From: Phaeobacter italicus
Lineage (GTDB): Bacteria; Pseudomonadota; Alphaproteobacteria; Rhodobacterales; Rhodobacteraceae
Reading direction: 5' to 3'
DNA: 64,000 nt
Assembly (NCBI RefSeq): GCF_001258055.1
Contig: NZ_CVRM01000001.1
Span: 62,001 to 126,000 of the forward strand
In this document: positions 42,306 through 52,758 of the stretch, in pieces
Numbering within the stretch: the first letter of the stretch is position 1
How the letters are laid out: every line of letters begins with the position of its first letter
Program-made: the position numbers and the translations under genes
Notes under the pieces: model-generated
Told to the model about the DNA's origin: nothing
Database searches by the model: none
The model's input: only the letters and a program-made list of their open reading frames with translations

Positions 42306-42950
42306 TTAACCGGGGGCCAACCGCCTAAGGCAACCATCGGCGAGCGGCTTTTGCAGGTGGCGGGCTGCTGCCCAGTCGGCCATGAGCCAGGTTTCGATAT
42401 CTGCAGCTGTTGTCAGGATCACTGGCATCGCCTTGGGGTGGACAGCCCCCACCTCTGCGTTGGCTTCGGTGGTGAGAAAGGCAAAAAGATCCGCCGTCAC
42501 CGCGCCCTCTTTCAGCTTTCGCACGGATGTCCATTGGGCAATGCACAGCCCTGCAAAGAACGGCACGACATCCGGGTCTGCCATCTCGAACCAGACAGGC
42601 TCGTATTTCCCTTCGGCCGTGCGCCCCGGTTCACTGAAGCGGGTCCAGGGCACCAGGCAGCGATGCGGCACACCCAGCCAGCGGCGCCAATGCGCACTAT
42701 CGGTGTTGCGCACATTGGTGACACCGCTGTCGACCTTCTTACCTTTGAGCGCAAAAGCCGGTTTGGGCAGCCCCCAACGAGCCATCGCAAGAGTCCGCCC
42801 CTGGTCTCCGTGACGTACGATCGGGGCAGTGTAATCGGGATAGATCCCCTCTTGCGGCTGCAGGTTGCCAATGGCCGGATCAACAACCATCGCATCTGCG
42901 GCCTGCACAATGGCCTGCGGTGGGCGGGTAGAAGCGTAAAGATTGCACAT
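42306..42950 (-). CDS. SOS response-associated peptidase family protein (SRAP, YedK/HMCES-like)
   Basis: A 214-residue SRAP domain protein that crosslinks to abasic sites in single-stranded DNA. The catalytic set is visible: Cys2 right after the initiator Met, TNVRNTD near residue 79 (Asn/Arg), Glu107 in FSEPG, and His171 in HPKAMPVIL. Cys2 must be N-terminal after Met removal, which fixes the start at 42950. It is convergent with the alcohol dehydrogenase and not linked to the neighbouring phosphonate genes. Confidence 0.93.
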   Translation of the reverse strand: MCNLYASTRPPQAIVQAADAMVVDPAIGNLQPQEGIYPDYTAPIVRHGDQGRTLAMARWGLPKPAFALKGKKVDSGVTNVRNTDSAHWRRWLGVPHRCLVPWTRFSEPGRTAEGKYEPVWFEMADPDVVPFFAGLCIAQWTSVRKLKEGAVTADLFAFLTTEANAEVGAVHPKAMPVILTTAADIETWLMADWAAARHLQKPLADGCLRRLAPG

Positions 42951-43039
42951 GAGGCAAAGCTATGCAGGCAAAAGGGCGAATGCAATTCGCATCCGCCCCT
43001 GCCGGTATTGTTGCCTAGGCTCTACTGCGGCCTGTCAGA

Positions 43040-44886
<1,847 letters not shown>

Positions 44887-44917
44887 CGAATTATCTCACT
44901 TAGACCAAGGTCAGCTA

Positions 44918-45820
44918 ATGCATAACCCGCGTCCCACTTTGCCCCCGCTGGAATGGATCCGGGTGTTTGAGGCTGCAGCCCGCACCGGCAGCTTTACCGC
45001 CGCGGCGGCGGAAACCGGGATCACCCAATCAGCCGTGAGCCAGCGGATCGCCCAGTTGGAGCAGCGCCTTGGCACCGCTTTGTTTCACCGCCACCCCCGC
45101 GCCATCACCCTCAGCGTCGAAGGAGAAGCCTGGCTGCCCCATGTGCAATCTGCTCTTGAAGGTATGCGCGACAGTTCCGAGGCGATTTTTGGATCTGGCC
45201 GGCGCCGGTTGGTTATCTCGGCCAGTCAAACGATTATTGACCTCTGGCTGATGCCCCGTCTCGGCCAGCTGGCCGAGGTCGCCCATGGCGAGATTTCTGT
45301 GCAAACAATGGTGACGGGGGCCCATGACGCGCCAGAGGATGATGTCATCCGGATCCGCTATGGCACCGGCGACTGGCCGCATCCCTACAAGCTGCCGCTA
45401 TATGGAGAGGCCCTCGCCCCGCTTGCGGCGCCGTCACTGCTGGAGGCAAGGGGGCGCGACTGGGCCCATCTGCCCCGCATTGCGTGTTCCGGCGCGCGCC
45501 CCGGATGGAGCGACTGGCTGGCCCGCCAAGGCGGCAGCAGCACACCGGTACCGCAGCTGCGATTTGACACGCATCTGTCCGCGCTCGGCGCTGCGCGCGC
45601 CGGAGCGGGGGTGGTATTGGGATCGCTGCCACTGGCAGAGGCAGACCTGCGCAGCGGGGCCCTGATCCGGCTGGAGGAGACCAGCCTGCCCCATCACGCG
45701 ACCTACTGGCTGATCGCCGGGCAAGACGCGCTGAGCCGGACGCAGTGGGATCAGATCCAGCAGATCGTCGGCGGTCGCCCCCTTGCGCAAAGCTCGCATA
45801 ATCAGGATGGGACACCCTAG
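44918..45820 (+). CDS. LysR family transcriptional regulator (GcvA-like)
   Basis: A 300-residue regulator. The N-terminal winged helix is PPLEWIRVFEAAARTGSFTAAAAETGITQSAVSQRIAQLEQRLGTALFHR in family form, with a C-terminal effector domain of the GcvA subgroup. Its divergent position to tmpA suggests it activates the phosphonate genes in response to 2-(trimethylamino)ethylphosphonate or a product such as glycine betaine (inference). The ribosome binding site is weak (AAGGTC). Confidence 0.88.
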   Translation: MHNPRPTLPPLEWIRVFEAAARTGSFTAAAAETGITQSAVSQRIAQLEQRLGTALFHRHPRAITLSVEGEAWLPHVQSALEGMRDSSEAIFGSGRRRLVISASQTIIDLWLMPRLGQLAEVAHGEISVQTMVTGAHDAPEDDVIRIRYGTGDWPHPYKLPLYGEALAPLAAPSLLEARGRDWAHLPRIACSGARPGWSDWLARQGGSSTPVPQLRFDTHLSALGAARAGAGVVLGSLPLAEADLRSGALIRLEETSLPHHATYWLIAGQDALSRTQWDQIQQIVGGRPLAQSSHNQDGTP

Positions 45821-45972
45821 CGCACCGCCCAATATCGCAAAGACATAGTAAAATGACGACACAATCAAGAGGCGTTTCAGTAAACTTCAATCAACTATAA
45901 GGGTTACAATTCATCCTTCCTTAAGCCCAGACTGTGAGCATCCTAGGGTCAACTGGTAAAGGGTGATTTCCG

Positions 45973-46665
45973 ATGACTGGACCTGTACTCACATCCACTG
46001 CGAACCGCGCAGTTTCTGCCGCGCCCCAGCTTTGCATTGTTGTCCTTGATGACAGTGAATTTGATCGCAGTCGCATGCGCCGCATGATCACCCAGACCAG
46101 CGCAGGCGTGAAAGTCGTGACATGCGACAACATCGCTGATTTCAAGGTCGCTCTGGAACAGTATCCCGTTGATCTTTGTCTGGTGGATCACCAGCTGCGC
46201 GACGCCAGCGGTTTGGACGCCATCGCCGCCCTCAAGGACCAGAGCGGATGCGCGGATGTGCCCGTGGTCATGGTATCCGGTTTTGAAGACACCGAAAGCA
46301 TCGTCAGCTCCATGCGGGCCGGTTGCGTGAACTATGTCGGCAAGGAAAGCCTGACCGCCCAGAAGCTGCATGATGTGATCTTCACCTCCATCGCTGAGAC
46401 ATTTTCCGACCCTGAACTCGAGGAACAGGTCAACAAGGCTGCGCGCGATGTCATCTCCGGTCTGGCACAGGGCTGCATCAGTGAACTGCAACCAAGACTG
46501 CGCCGTATGTACCGCCAGATCTCGTTCATCCGTGGATGCCATGCGCAAGGTGTCTTGCCCTCGCCAGAGGCCCTGGATGAGATCGAAGACCACTGCCTGA
46601 ACATCTGGCGCTTCTTTGACGAGGTCGAGGCCTATAGCGCCAGCTTTGGCGAAACCCGCCACTAG
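45973..46665 (+). CDS. response regulator with receiver and uncharacterised C-terminal helical domain
   Basis: A 230-residue protein. Residues 20-140 form a receiver: VLDDSEFDR (acidic pair), phospho-acceptor Asp72 in LVDHQLRD, VMVSGFED, and Lys in YVGKESL. The remaining 90 residues are helical, with no helix-turn-helix that I recognise (SELQPRLRRMYRQISFIRG). It faces the kinase at 46863 and sits near another kinase/regulator pair, so a histidine phosphotransfer or output protein partner is likely. AAAGGG precedes the ATG. Confidence 0.85.
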   Translation: MTGPVLTSTANRAVSAAPQLCIVVLDDSEFDRSRMRRMITQTSAGVKVVTCDNIADFKVALEQYPVDLCLVDHQLRDASGLDAIAALKDQSGCADVPVVMVSGFEDTESIVSSMRAGCVNYVGKESLTAQKLHDVIFTSIAETFSDPELEEQVNKAARDVISGLAQGCISELQPRLRRMYRQISFIRGCHAQGVLPSPEALDEIEDHCLNIWRFFDEVEAYSASFGETRH

Positions 46666-46776
46666 GCAACACAGCCACAAATAGGCACCCCACCCGCACA
46701 TGGGGCAGTAGTATCCCCGCTCAGGCCAGGCCTGCGCGGGGTTTGACCATTCAAAACCTTGTCGACGGCTTGCCCT

Positions 46777-46829
46777 AGCGCCGGGGTGGGAACCACCGCA
46801 AACCAGCGCCGGGGGAACCACGGCAAACC
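46777..46829. repeat. two-unit tandem repeat
   Basis: Units 46777-46804 (28 nt) and 46805-46829 (25 nt) both begin AGCGCCGGGG and end GCAAACC, directly abutting. They lie in the 197-nt gap between two convergent signalling genes; no terminator with T-tract is visible there. Confidence 0.65.
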
Positions 46830-46862
46830 GCGCCCACTGCGTAGCCGTGCACTGGCGTCAGG

Positions 46863-47636
46863 TCAGTCCGGTCTTGCGTCACATGCTGGTCTTGGCGTCA
46901 CATGGTTTTGGGCTTCACATGGTAGAGAAATCCGCAACTCTGCCCCCGCTCGCGGCGGCGCCGGGTGATGTGCAGTTACCCGGCCTCCACGGGTTTCGAT
47001 CAGGCGTTGCAAGATCGCAAGCCCCATCCCGCAGCCGCCGCTGTCATGACGCGAGTAACTGCGCATGGGTTCAAAGATCTGAAACAGCTTTCCCGGGGGG
47101 AACCCCTCGCCGCTATCACGAATCCGCAAAACCCACTCCTGCCCGTTGTCTCCCCCGCAAAGCGCAATCCGGATCGCCTCGGAATTATGCGAAGCCGCAT
47201 TGCCAACTGCGATCATAAGGATCGAGGTCAGAACGTTTTCATCGATGGGGGCCAAACCGGCCCCATTGCTGCCAAACCGCGCCCGGATACGGACCCGATC
47301 CGGCAAGGCCAGCATCCGCACCGCACGGCGCAGGCACTTCCTGGGATCGCTTTGCTTGCCTTCCTCCACCCCATCTGGCCCCGTGTCACCGGCGCGAACA
47401 AACTGCATCAGCTGATCCAACATCAGGTTCAGCTTGCCTGCGTGCCAGCGCAAGAGTTCAAAGGAATGGCGTGGACCATCTGGCAGACGAACCCCTTCAT
47501 CAGCGAGATCCTCATCAATCCAGGTCGGCAGCTCTCCGATGGCACGAACAGAGCCGCGCACATCATGGACGATCTTGTAAATGACCTCGGCCAGCTCGGA
47601 CGGAACATCACCTCTGGTTGTGTCAGGCTCAGCCAT
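46863..47636 (-). CDS. cytosolic sensor histidine kinase
   Basis: A 257-residue kinase without membrane helices. The phospho-acceptor region is IYKIVHDVRGSVRAIGELPTWI near residue 20. The ATP-binding domain shows AVGNAASHNSEAIRIAL (N-box-like), RDSGEGFPPGKLFQIFEPM (G1/F) and GGCGMGLAILQRLIE (G2). There is no sensor domain, so input must come through a partner. ATG 47636 follows GGAGAGG; the frame is open upstream to 47720. The last 20 residues are encoded by an imperfect repeat and look appended. Confidence 0.83.
   Translation of the reverse strand: MAEPDTTRGDVPSELAEVIYKIVHDVRGSVRAIGELPTWIDEDLADEGVRLPDGPRHSFELLRWHAGKLNLMLDQLMQFVRAGDTGPDGVEEGKQSDPRKCLRRAVRMLALPDRVRIRARFGSNGAGLAPIDENVLTSILMIAVGNAASHNSEAIRIALCGGDNGQEWVLRIRDSGEGFPPGKLFQIFEPMRSYSRHDSGGCGMGLAILQRLIETRGGRVTAHHPAPPRAGAELRISLPCEAQNHVTPRPACDARPD
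46870..46924. repeat. three imperfect 17-19-nt repeats at the 3' end of the kinase gene
   Basis: GGTCTTGCGTCACATG, GGTCTTGGCGTCACATG and TTTGGGCTTCACATGG follow each other, inside the C-terminal codons of the kinase at 46863. Confidence 0.5.
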
Positions 47637-47849
47637 TGACCTCTCCCGCTCCCTTTCATCGCCTGTGTCGCGCGTGAATGGATGATCCCAAACGGATGTT
47701 ACCTGAACCTTCACAGACACGTTAAACTACCGATAAATATCGACAACCATGAAGCCGCCGCAAAAAATAGCACCGACGCGATTTTGAGTTCCAGAAGTTA
47801 ACACCCGATAACAGTTTCCCCTTAAAGTTGTTGGCGAAAGGAGATTCCA

Positions 47850-49145
47850 GTGTCTCTTACATTTCGCCTCAGAGTCTGTCTGATCTTCTGCCTGGTCGCC
47901 ATATGCACGGCGATGCTGCTGCAATGGACCTATCTCAACCGAATAGAAGAAAAGACCCAAAGGCTGTCGGACCTGACGGTGCCCGTTCTGGCGAGCATGC
48001 GCTCTGTCGCTGAAATTCAACAGGATCGGGTTGCCGGTCTCACGGTCGGCGCATCCTCGGATCAGGGTATCATACCCGGTGCGACCAGCTTGCTGGATGA
48101 TTTGCGCAGCATCCGCGATGCGACCCTGACGATCCGGGCAGATGCCGCAGAAACAGCCCATCTCGCAGAGCGGATCAGATTGACGGAAATCCTGGTCAAC
48201 GGGCTGGTCCTTCTCATTGCGCTCGGCCCGTTATGGTTCATGATCGAGCTGCGCATCATGTCGCGGTTGCGAACCTTGACCCGACATATCCAGCAGATGG
48301 CATCCGGGAACCTGTCAAAACGGCTGCCCAAATCCGGAACAGACGAAATAGGCGAAATCTTTGACGCGGTTGAAAAATCTCGCCAGATTGACGCCGATCT
48401 GCGGCGCTCGAACGAGGAATTGGCGCGCTTTTCCTACGTCGCTGCCCACGACCTGCGCGCCCCACTACGAGCGATTTCCAACCTGGTGGAATGGACAATC
48501 GAAGATTTCACCGAAGAGCTGCCCGAAGAAGCCAGTCGCAATCTCACACTGATCCGCAGCCGCACCAATCGCCTTGCCCATCATCTCAGCGCGCTTCTTG
48601 ATTACGCACGCGCCGGGCAGATCGAAGGAGAGTTCGGCAGCTTCAGCCTGACTGAATTTGTCGACGACGTGCGCCATCACTTCAACGCGAACGATAACTT
48701 TACCATCAAGATTGATCAGGATTGCGGGCCATTTGGTGCCTATCTCACCCCATTGCAGACCATTCTGATCAACCTTCTCAGCAATGCGGCCAAACATCAT
48801 GACCGCGACAGCGGCACCATTCACGTAAGCTGTGAGAGATATCAAAATTTCATCGAAATCACGGTGGCCGATGATGGCCCCGGTATTGCGCGCAGATATC
48901 AGGAACAGATCTTTGTTCTGTTTCAGACCCTTAAATCCCGCGACGAGGTGGAGGGATCAGGCCTTGGGCTGGCCTTGGTGCAGAAGCTTGCCAATTCCCT
49001 TGGTGGCAGTGTGTCGCTCAGGTCCAATCCGGACATCGCCCGCGGTGCGGTCTTCACTGTCCGCCTGCCCAATCAGGCGGTGGCATCTGCCCCCGTCCCC
49101 CACCCGGTGAATATCAAAGACCAGAAGAAAGGAGTAGCCGCATGA
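47850..49145 (+). CDS. membrane sensor histidine kinase with HAMP domain
   Basis: A 431-residue kinase. Helices at residues 8-27 and 114-133 enclose a short (about 85-residue) periplasmic domain with no recognised ligand fold. HAMP (about 135-185) leads into HisKA with His200 in AAHDLRAPLRAISNL. HATPase follows, with NLLSNAAKHHD, VADDGPGIARRYQEQIFVLFQTLKSRDEVEGSGLGLAL. The dimerisation/HATPase part resembles phytochrome-type kinases. GTG 47850 is preceded by AAAGGAGA. It overlaps the next gene by 4 nt. Confidence 0.9.
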   Translation: MSLTFRLRVCLIFCLVAICTAMLLQWTYLNRIEEKTQRLSDLTVPVLASMRSVAEIQQDRVAGLTVGASSDQGIIPGATSLLDDLRSIRDATLTIRADAAETAHLAERIRLTEILVNGLVLLIALGPLWFMIELRIMSRLRTLTRHIQQMASGNLSKRLPKSGTDEIGEIFDAVEKSRQIDADLRRSNEELARFSYVAAHDLRAPLRAISNLVEWTIEDFTEELPEEASRNLTLIRSRTNRLAHHLSALLDYARAGQIEGEFGSFSLTEFVDDVRHHFNANDNFTIKIDQDCGPFGAYLTPLQTILINLLSNAAKHHDRDSGTIHVSCERYQNFIEITVADDGPGIARRYQEQIFVLFQTLKSRDEVEGSGLGLALVQKLANSLGGSVSLRSNPDIARGAVFTVRLPNQAVASAPVPHPVNIKDQKKGVAA

Positions 49146-49597
49146 TGGACAAAGAAACCGTGACCTTCCTTATCGTGGACGACGATGAGGTCGCTGTCAT
49201 GGCCATTCGTCGCGCGCTCAACAAGATGCGTTTCGTGAACCCGGTCGAGGTGGTAGGCGATGGGCAGGAGGCGCTTGATCTGCTGCGAGGGGTCAACTCC
49301 GAGGCGCTGGCCAAACCTTACATCATCCTCCTTGATCTCAACATGCCGCGCATGGGCGGGTTGGAGTTTTTGGCAGAGGTGCGCGAGGACGAGGAACTGG
49401 CAAATTCCGTCATCTTTGTCTTGACGACCTCAGATGCCCCATCGGATATCGCCAAGGCCTACGAGCAGAAGATTGCAGGCTATATCATCAAGGAAAACGC
49501 CTATGACACGGTCAAGGCGGCGATGGAAATGCTGGGCGCCTTTGTCGAGATCGTCTCATTGGAGGGGCGGCCGCAGCTGCAAGCTGCAGCGCAGTAA
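49142..49597 (+). CDS. single-domain response regulator (Rcp1/CheY-like)
   Basis: A 151-residue receiver-only protein. VDDDEVAVMAIRRAL holds the acidic pocket; Asp65 in IILLDLNMPRMGG is the phospho-acceptor, followed by TTSDAPSDI and Lys in YIIKENAYD. The Rcp1-type insert between beta-3 and the loop (GVNSEALAKPYI) is typical of partners of phytochrome-like kinases. Its start overlaps the kinase stop (ATGA), so the two are a cognate pair. With no output domain it must act on a further protein. Confidence 0.9.
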   Translation: MMDKETVTFLIVDDDEVAVMAIRRALNKMRFVNPVEVVGDGQEALDLLRGVNSEALAKPYIILLDLNMPRMGGLEFLAEVREDEELANSVIFVLTTSDAPSDIAKAYEQKIAGYIIKENAYDTVKAAMEMLGAFVEIVSLEGRPQLQAAAQ

Positions 49598-49627
49598 CGC
49601 CGCCCCGTGATACGCCACGGCACGCGC

Positions 49628-50494
49628 CTACAGCTGATAGAACCGTTGGGCGGTGGCGCCAAACACGTCACCCCTGTCCGGCTCTGGCACCAGATTGCGG
49701 TGCGCCGCAAAAAGGGTTGAGTAATCGGAGTAGAGACTGTCGACCGGGAAATTTGACCCGAACATGCAGCGGCTTGCACCGAACTGATCAAGACAGGTCT
49801 CTATGATGGGACGAAAATCTGCCTCGCGCCAGTTGTGCAGAAACATGCCCAGGCCGGAGAGCTTGCAGACCACCTGGGGCAGGTCCGCCAGGGCGTGCAG
49901 TTGCCCCGACCAAGAGCGCAGCCCATCGGGGCTGCGGTCATGTGGGCTGCCTGCATGACAGAGCGCGACGGGCGTTTCCTCAGCTTTGGCCAAGACCTGC
50001 GCTGTTTTCTCCATCAGCTCAGGGATCAACTGCAGATCAAAGGACAGGCCCCGCGCACCAACTTCGCGCAACCCCGCAAGAAAGGCCGGATCATCCAAGA
50101 GGGCATTGGTCCCGGTCCGGGCATCTTCACCCGGCGCGCGCCCCACGATCTGGCGCACCCCCCGCACCGTTGACAGCGCTTGGAGCTGATCCAACTGGCG
50201 AGCGAGATCTGGCGCCGTGAGGTCACAGAACACCACCTGTGCCATCGGCCAGTCAGCTGCGGCGTCTGATACACCCTGAACCCATATGGCCTCGGCCAGC
50301 GCGTCCTGCGCGCCGACCTGAATATGAACCGACCCCGAAATTCCATGGGGCGCCGCATCTTTGCGGAACTCGGACAGAAGATAGTTGCGCTGGATTGGCG
50401 TGGGATCGCCAAAGAACCGGGTGGCGCCCTTGGCCGCAAGCCAGGGGTAATGCACCGCGGACAGATCCCACAGGTGGTGATGGGCGTCGATCAT
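49628..50494 (-). CDS. amidohydrolase-2 family protein (L-fuconolactonase-like)
   Basis: A 288-residue TIM-barrel metal hydrolase of COG3618. It begins MIDAHHHLWDLSAVHYPWL (H-x-H site), has CHAGSP near residue 180, CKLSGLGMF near 208, and ends with MFGSNFPVDSLY, the Asp-bearing C-terminal motif. Relatives hydrolyse sugar lactones (fuconolactone, 4-sulfomuconolactone, 2-pyrone-4,6-dicarboxylate). It is translationally coupled (4-nt overlap) to the SnoaL-like gene upstream and would open a lactone formed by the SDR or HisD-like enzyme of this cluster. Confidence 0.85.
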   Translation of the reverse strand: MIDAHHHLWDLSAVHYPWLAAKGATRFFGDPTPIQRNYLLSEFRKDAAPHGISGSVHIQVGAQDALAEAIWVQGVSDAAADWPMAQVVFCDLTAPDLARQLDQLQALSTVRGVRQIVGRAPGEDARTGTNALLDDPAFLAGLREVGARGLSFDLQLIPELMEKTAQVLAKAEETPVALCHAGSPHDRSPDGLRSWSGQLHALADLPQVVCKLSGLGMFLHNWREADFRPIIETCLDQFGASRCMFGSNFPVDSLYSDYSTLFAAHRNLVPEPDRGDVFGATAQRFYQL

Positions 50495-51492
50495 GGCGTC
50501 TCTATTCCTGTGGTGCGCGCCAGAATGTCGACCCCCTGCTGCTTCCAGAAATGCAGAAGGTCGATGAAAATCCAGTTCTCGGCCAGCTTGTCACCCTCGC
50601 GGCGGTAGATGTCGATGACGCGGAATTCGCCGGGTTGACCGGTCGCCGGCATCCCCATGAAACCACCGACCGGGCGCGCCGTGAAATTGGGCCAGCCAAA
50701 GAACCCCCCATAGTGCCCTTCGGCCAGGCGACAGATATGGCCGGTCTTGCTGCGATCGGCAAAGCCTGCACGGAACGGACCGGAATGTTGCGCCGCATAG
50801 CGTGGGATGGTGTAGGTCGCGCCGATCCCCTCTGGCCCCCACCAGATCATGTCTTCGTGCCAGGTGCGGCGCAGCTCATCTTCGAGGCTGAGACCACTGT
50901 CCCACTGCCCCAGATCAGAGATCATCGCGTTGATGGTGGCCAGCGTCTTGTCGCCTTCCTCGCCAGGCTGGGGGTCAAACAGCAGCCCATTGTGCGGCTG
51001 ACCGCCGGGTTGCACCAGATGGGCACCGGTCTGGGGGGGAAACGGATTTTGACCTGCCTGAACCATCAGATGAGGGATGTCGAAATACATCGCCGTTTCA
51101 GTGATCTGCCCATCCACCACCTTGTTGAACTCGCAATAGCGTAGAAAAGCCATCTTGCCGGTGGGGCGGATTCCCAGCCACGGCAGATCGAACAGGCCCA
51201 TCAGATGCCCCATTGAAACCACCCAGACCGCGCGCTCTGCATCGAGGGAGTTTTCAGCGGCAAAGAACACGTCCTGACGGCGCTGCAGTGAAGTGAGGCT
51301 CTGGCGCAGCGGTACCCAGAACCGTGCCGCAACCTCGGACGCAGAGGTGATTTCCCCAAACGGGTGAAACCCCCGCCAGAGGTAATTCGGGTCTGTGTGC
51401 TGCTCCAGAACAGCGGAGAGATTCGCGTCACCGGCGTCCAGCTTGGCGTAAAAATCACGCACGGCGGATTTTGCTGCCTGAATTTTGTCCAT
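50491..51492 (-). CDS. SnoaL-like (NTF2-fold) protein, double-domain form 1
   Basis: A 333-residue protein, twice the length of a normal SnoaL domain (about 130-150). The two halves each look like an alpha+beta cone: residues 5-140 (AVRDFYAKLDAGDANLSAVLEQHTDPNYLWRGFHPFG) and 190-333 (ending AENWIFIDLLHFWKQQGVDILAR). The second half repeats the end motif ENW-x-x-(V/I)D-x-L-x5-Q-x-GVD that occurs in two sister proteins of this cluster. Fold members are cyclases, isomerases, lactonases or dehydratases. First gene of the leftward arm, facing the paired LacI-type operators. Confidence 0.78.
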   Translation of the reverse strand: MDKIQAAKSAVRDFYAKLDAGDANLSAVLEQHTDPNYLWRGFHPFGEITSASEVAARFWVPLRQSLTSLQRRQDVFFAAENSLDAERAVWVVSMGHLMGLFDLPWLGIRPTGKMAFLRYCEFNKVVDGQITETAMYFDIPHLMVQAGQNPFPPQTGAHLVQPGGQPHNGLLFDPQPGEEGDKTLATINAMISDLGQWDSGLSLEDELRRTWHEDMIWWGPEGIGATYTIPRYAAQHSGPFRAGFADRSKTGHICRLAEGHYGGFFGWPNFTARPVGGFMGMPATGQPGEFRVIDIYRREGDKLAENWIFIDLLHFWKQQGVDILARTTGIETP

Positions 51493-51527
51493 GGTTTTTC
51501 CCTATTTGGACGGCTTCGTCCGCCCGC

Positions 51528-51546
51528 TTGCATACGATTGCAAAAA
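51528..51546. promoter_or_regulatory. LacI-type operator 1
   Basis: TTGCATACGATTGCAAAAA: a near-palindrome TTGCATAC|GATTGCAA with the central CpG typical of LacI-family sites. Its exact reverse complement recurs at 51580. Confidence 0.75.
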
Positions 51547-51579
51547 TAGCTTGCCAAATAAAGGTAGCAATGACTAACC

Positions 51580-51598
51580 TTTTTGCAATCGTATGCAA
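51580..51598. promoter_or_regulatory. LacI-type operator 2
   Basis: TTTTTGCAATCGTATGCAA is the perfect 19-nt reverse complement of operator 1. The centres are 55 bp apart, close to five helical turns, allowing a looped tetramer. The intervening 33 nt carry the divergent promoters. Confidence 0.75.
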
Positions 51599-51628
51599 AA
51601 ATAGTTTTTCGCTGGGAGGCGGACCCGC

Positions 51629-52681
51629 ATGGCACAGATTGAGCTGCGAAATGTCAGCAAGCGTTGGGGCAGCTTTGTCGGGGTTGATGATTTCAACCTG
51701 ACGATTGCCGACAAGGAGTTCCTTGTCCTTCTGGGCCCTTCTGGCTGTGGCAAGACAACGACGATGCGGATGATCGCGGGCCTTGAGGATGTGACCGACG
51801 GAGACATCCTGGTGGATGGCAAACGGGTCAATGATCTGGAGCCAAAGGATCGCGATGTCTCGATGGTGTTCCAGAGCTACGCGCTCTACCCAAATATGAA
51901 CGTCTACGAGAACATCCGCTTCCCGCTGAAGGTGCGCGGGATCGACCCCAAAACCCATGACGAAAAGGTACGTCGGGCCAGCCGCATGGTGGAGTTGGAT
52001 GACTTCCTTCACCGCAAACCGGCAGAGCTCTCTGGCGGGCAACGTCAACGGGTGGCCCTGGCCCGCGCCATCGTGCGCGAACCAAACGTGTTCCTGATGG
52101 ACGAGCCGCTGTCAAACCTTGACGCCAAGCTGCGGGTCTCCACCCGCGCGCAGATCAAGAACCTCAGTCATGAGCTGGCCGTTACGACGATTTATGTGAC
52201 CCATGACCAGATCGAGGCGATGACCCTTGCCGATCGGGTGGTCGTGATGAAAGGCGGTGTTGTCCAGCAGGTCGGCAGCCCCACAGAAATCTATGATCGC
52301 CCTGCCAATGCCTTTGTTGCGAGCTTCATTGGCTCTCCGGCCATGAACCTGATGGAGGGGCAGGTCAGCGGAGGTGTCTTCAGCGCGGCACATGTTGAAA
52401 TCCGCGGACTGAATGCCCCTGATGGCCCTCTCACCCTGGGCTTTCGGGCAGAGGATGCAGCCCTCGCCCCGCAGGGCAGTGGCCAGATCACCGCTCCGAT
52501 ATACACTCTGGAACTGCTTGGCGACGCGACGATGATCTCTGTGCGCGTTGGCGATGCCCTCGTTTCCGTAAAAGCCGACAAGAGCTACCGCGCGGAAATC
52601 GGGGACATGGTGTCCTTCAGCATTCCCAATGAAATCTGCCACCTTTTCAACGCAAAAGATGGCGCGCGCCTGGGGGACTAA
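51629..52681 (+). CDS. CUT1-type sugar ABC transporter ATP-binding protein (UgpC/MalK family)
   Basis: A 350-residue ABC ATPase. Walker A GPSGCGKTT near residue 37, Q-loop MVFQSYALYP, signature LSGGQRQRVALARAI, Walker B VFLMDEPLSNLD, and switch His in VTHDQ. A C-terminal TOBE domain (about 240-350) is present. Members energise import of oligosaccharides, glycerol phosphate or polyols, so a sugar-like substrate is implied. GGGAGG precedes ATG 51629. First gene of the rightward arm. Confidence 0.92.
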   Translation: MAQIELRNVSKRWGSFVGVDDFNLTIADKEFLVLLGPSGCGKTTTMRMIAGLEDVTDGDILVDGKRVNDLEPKDRDVSMVFQSYALYPNMNVYENIRFPLKVRGIDPKTHDEKVRRASRMVELDDFLHRKPAELSGGQRQRVALARAIVREPNVFLMDEPLSNLDAKLRVSTRAQIKNLSHELAVTTIYVTHDQIEAMTLADRVVVMKGGVVQQVGSPTEIYDRPANAFVASFIGSPAMNLMEGQVSGGVFSAAHVEIRGLNAPDGPLTLGFRAEDAALAPQGSGQITAPIYTLELLGDATMISVRVGDALVSVKADKSYRAEIGDMVSFSIPNEICHLFNAKDGARLGD

Positions 52682-52758
52682 CCCAGCCAATTGCCCCGTC
52701 CGCAGCGGGGCCAACCGGGTCATGTGCAGCATCAGCGACCCAAAACAGGGAGACAAAA

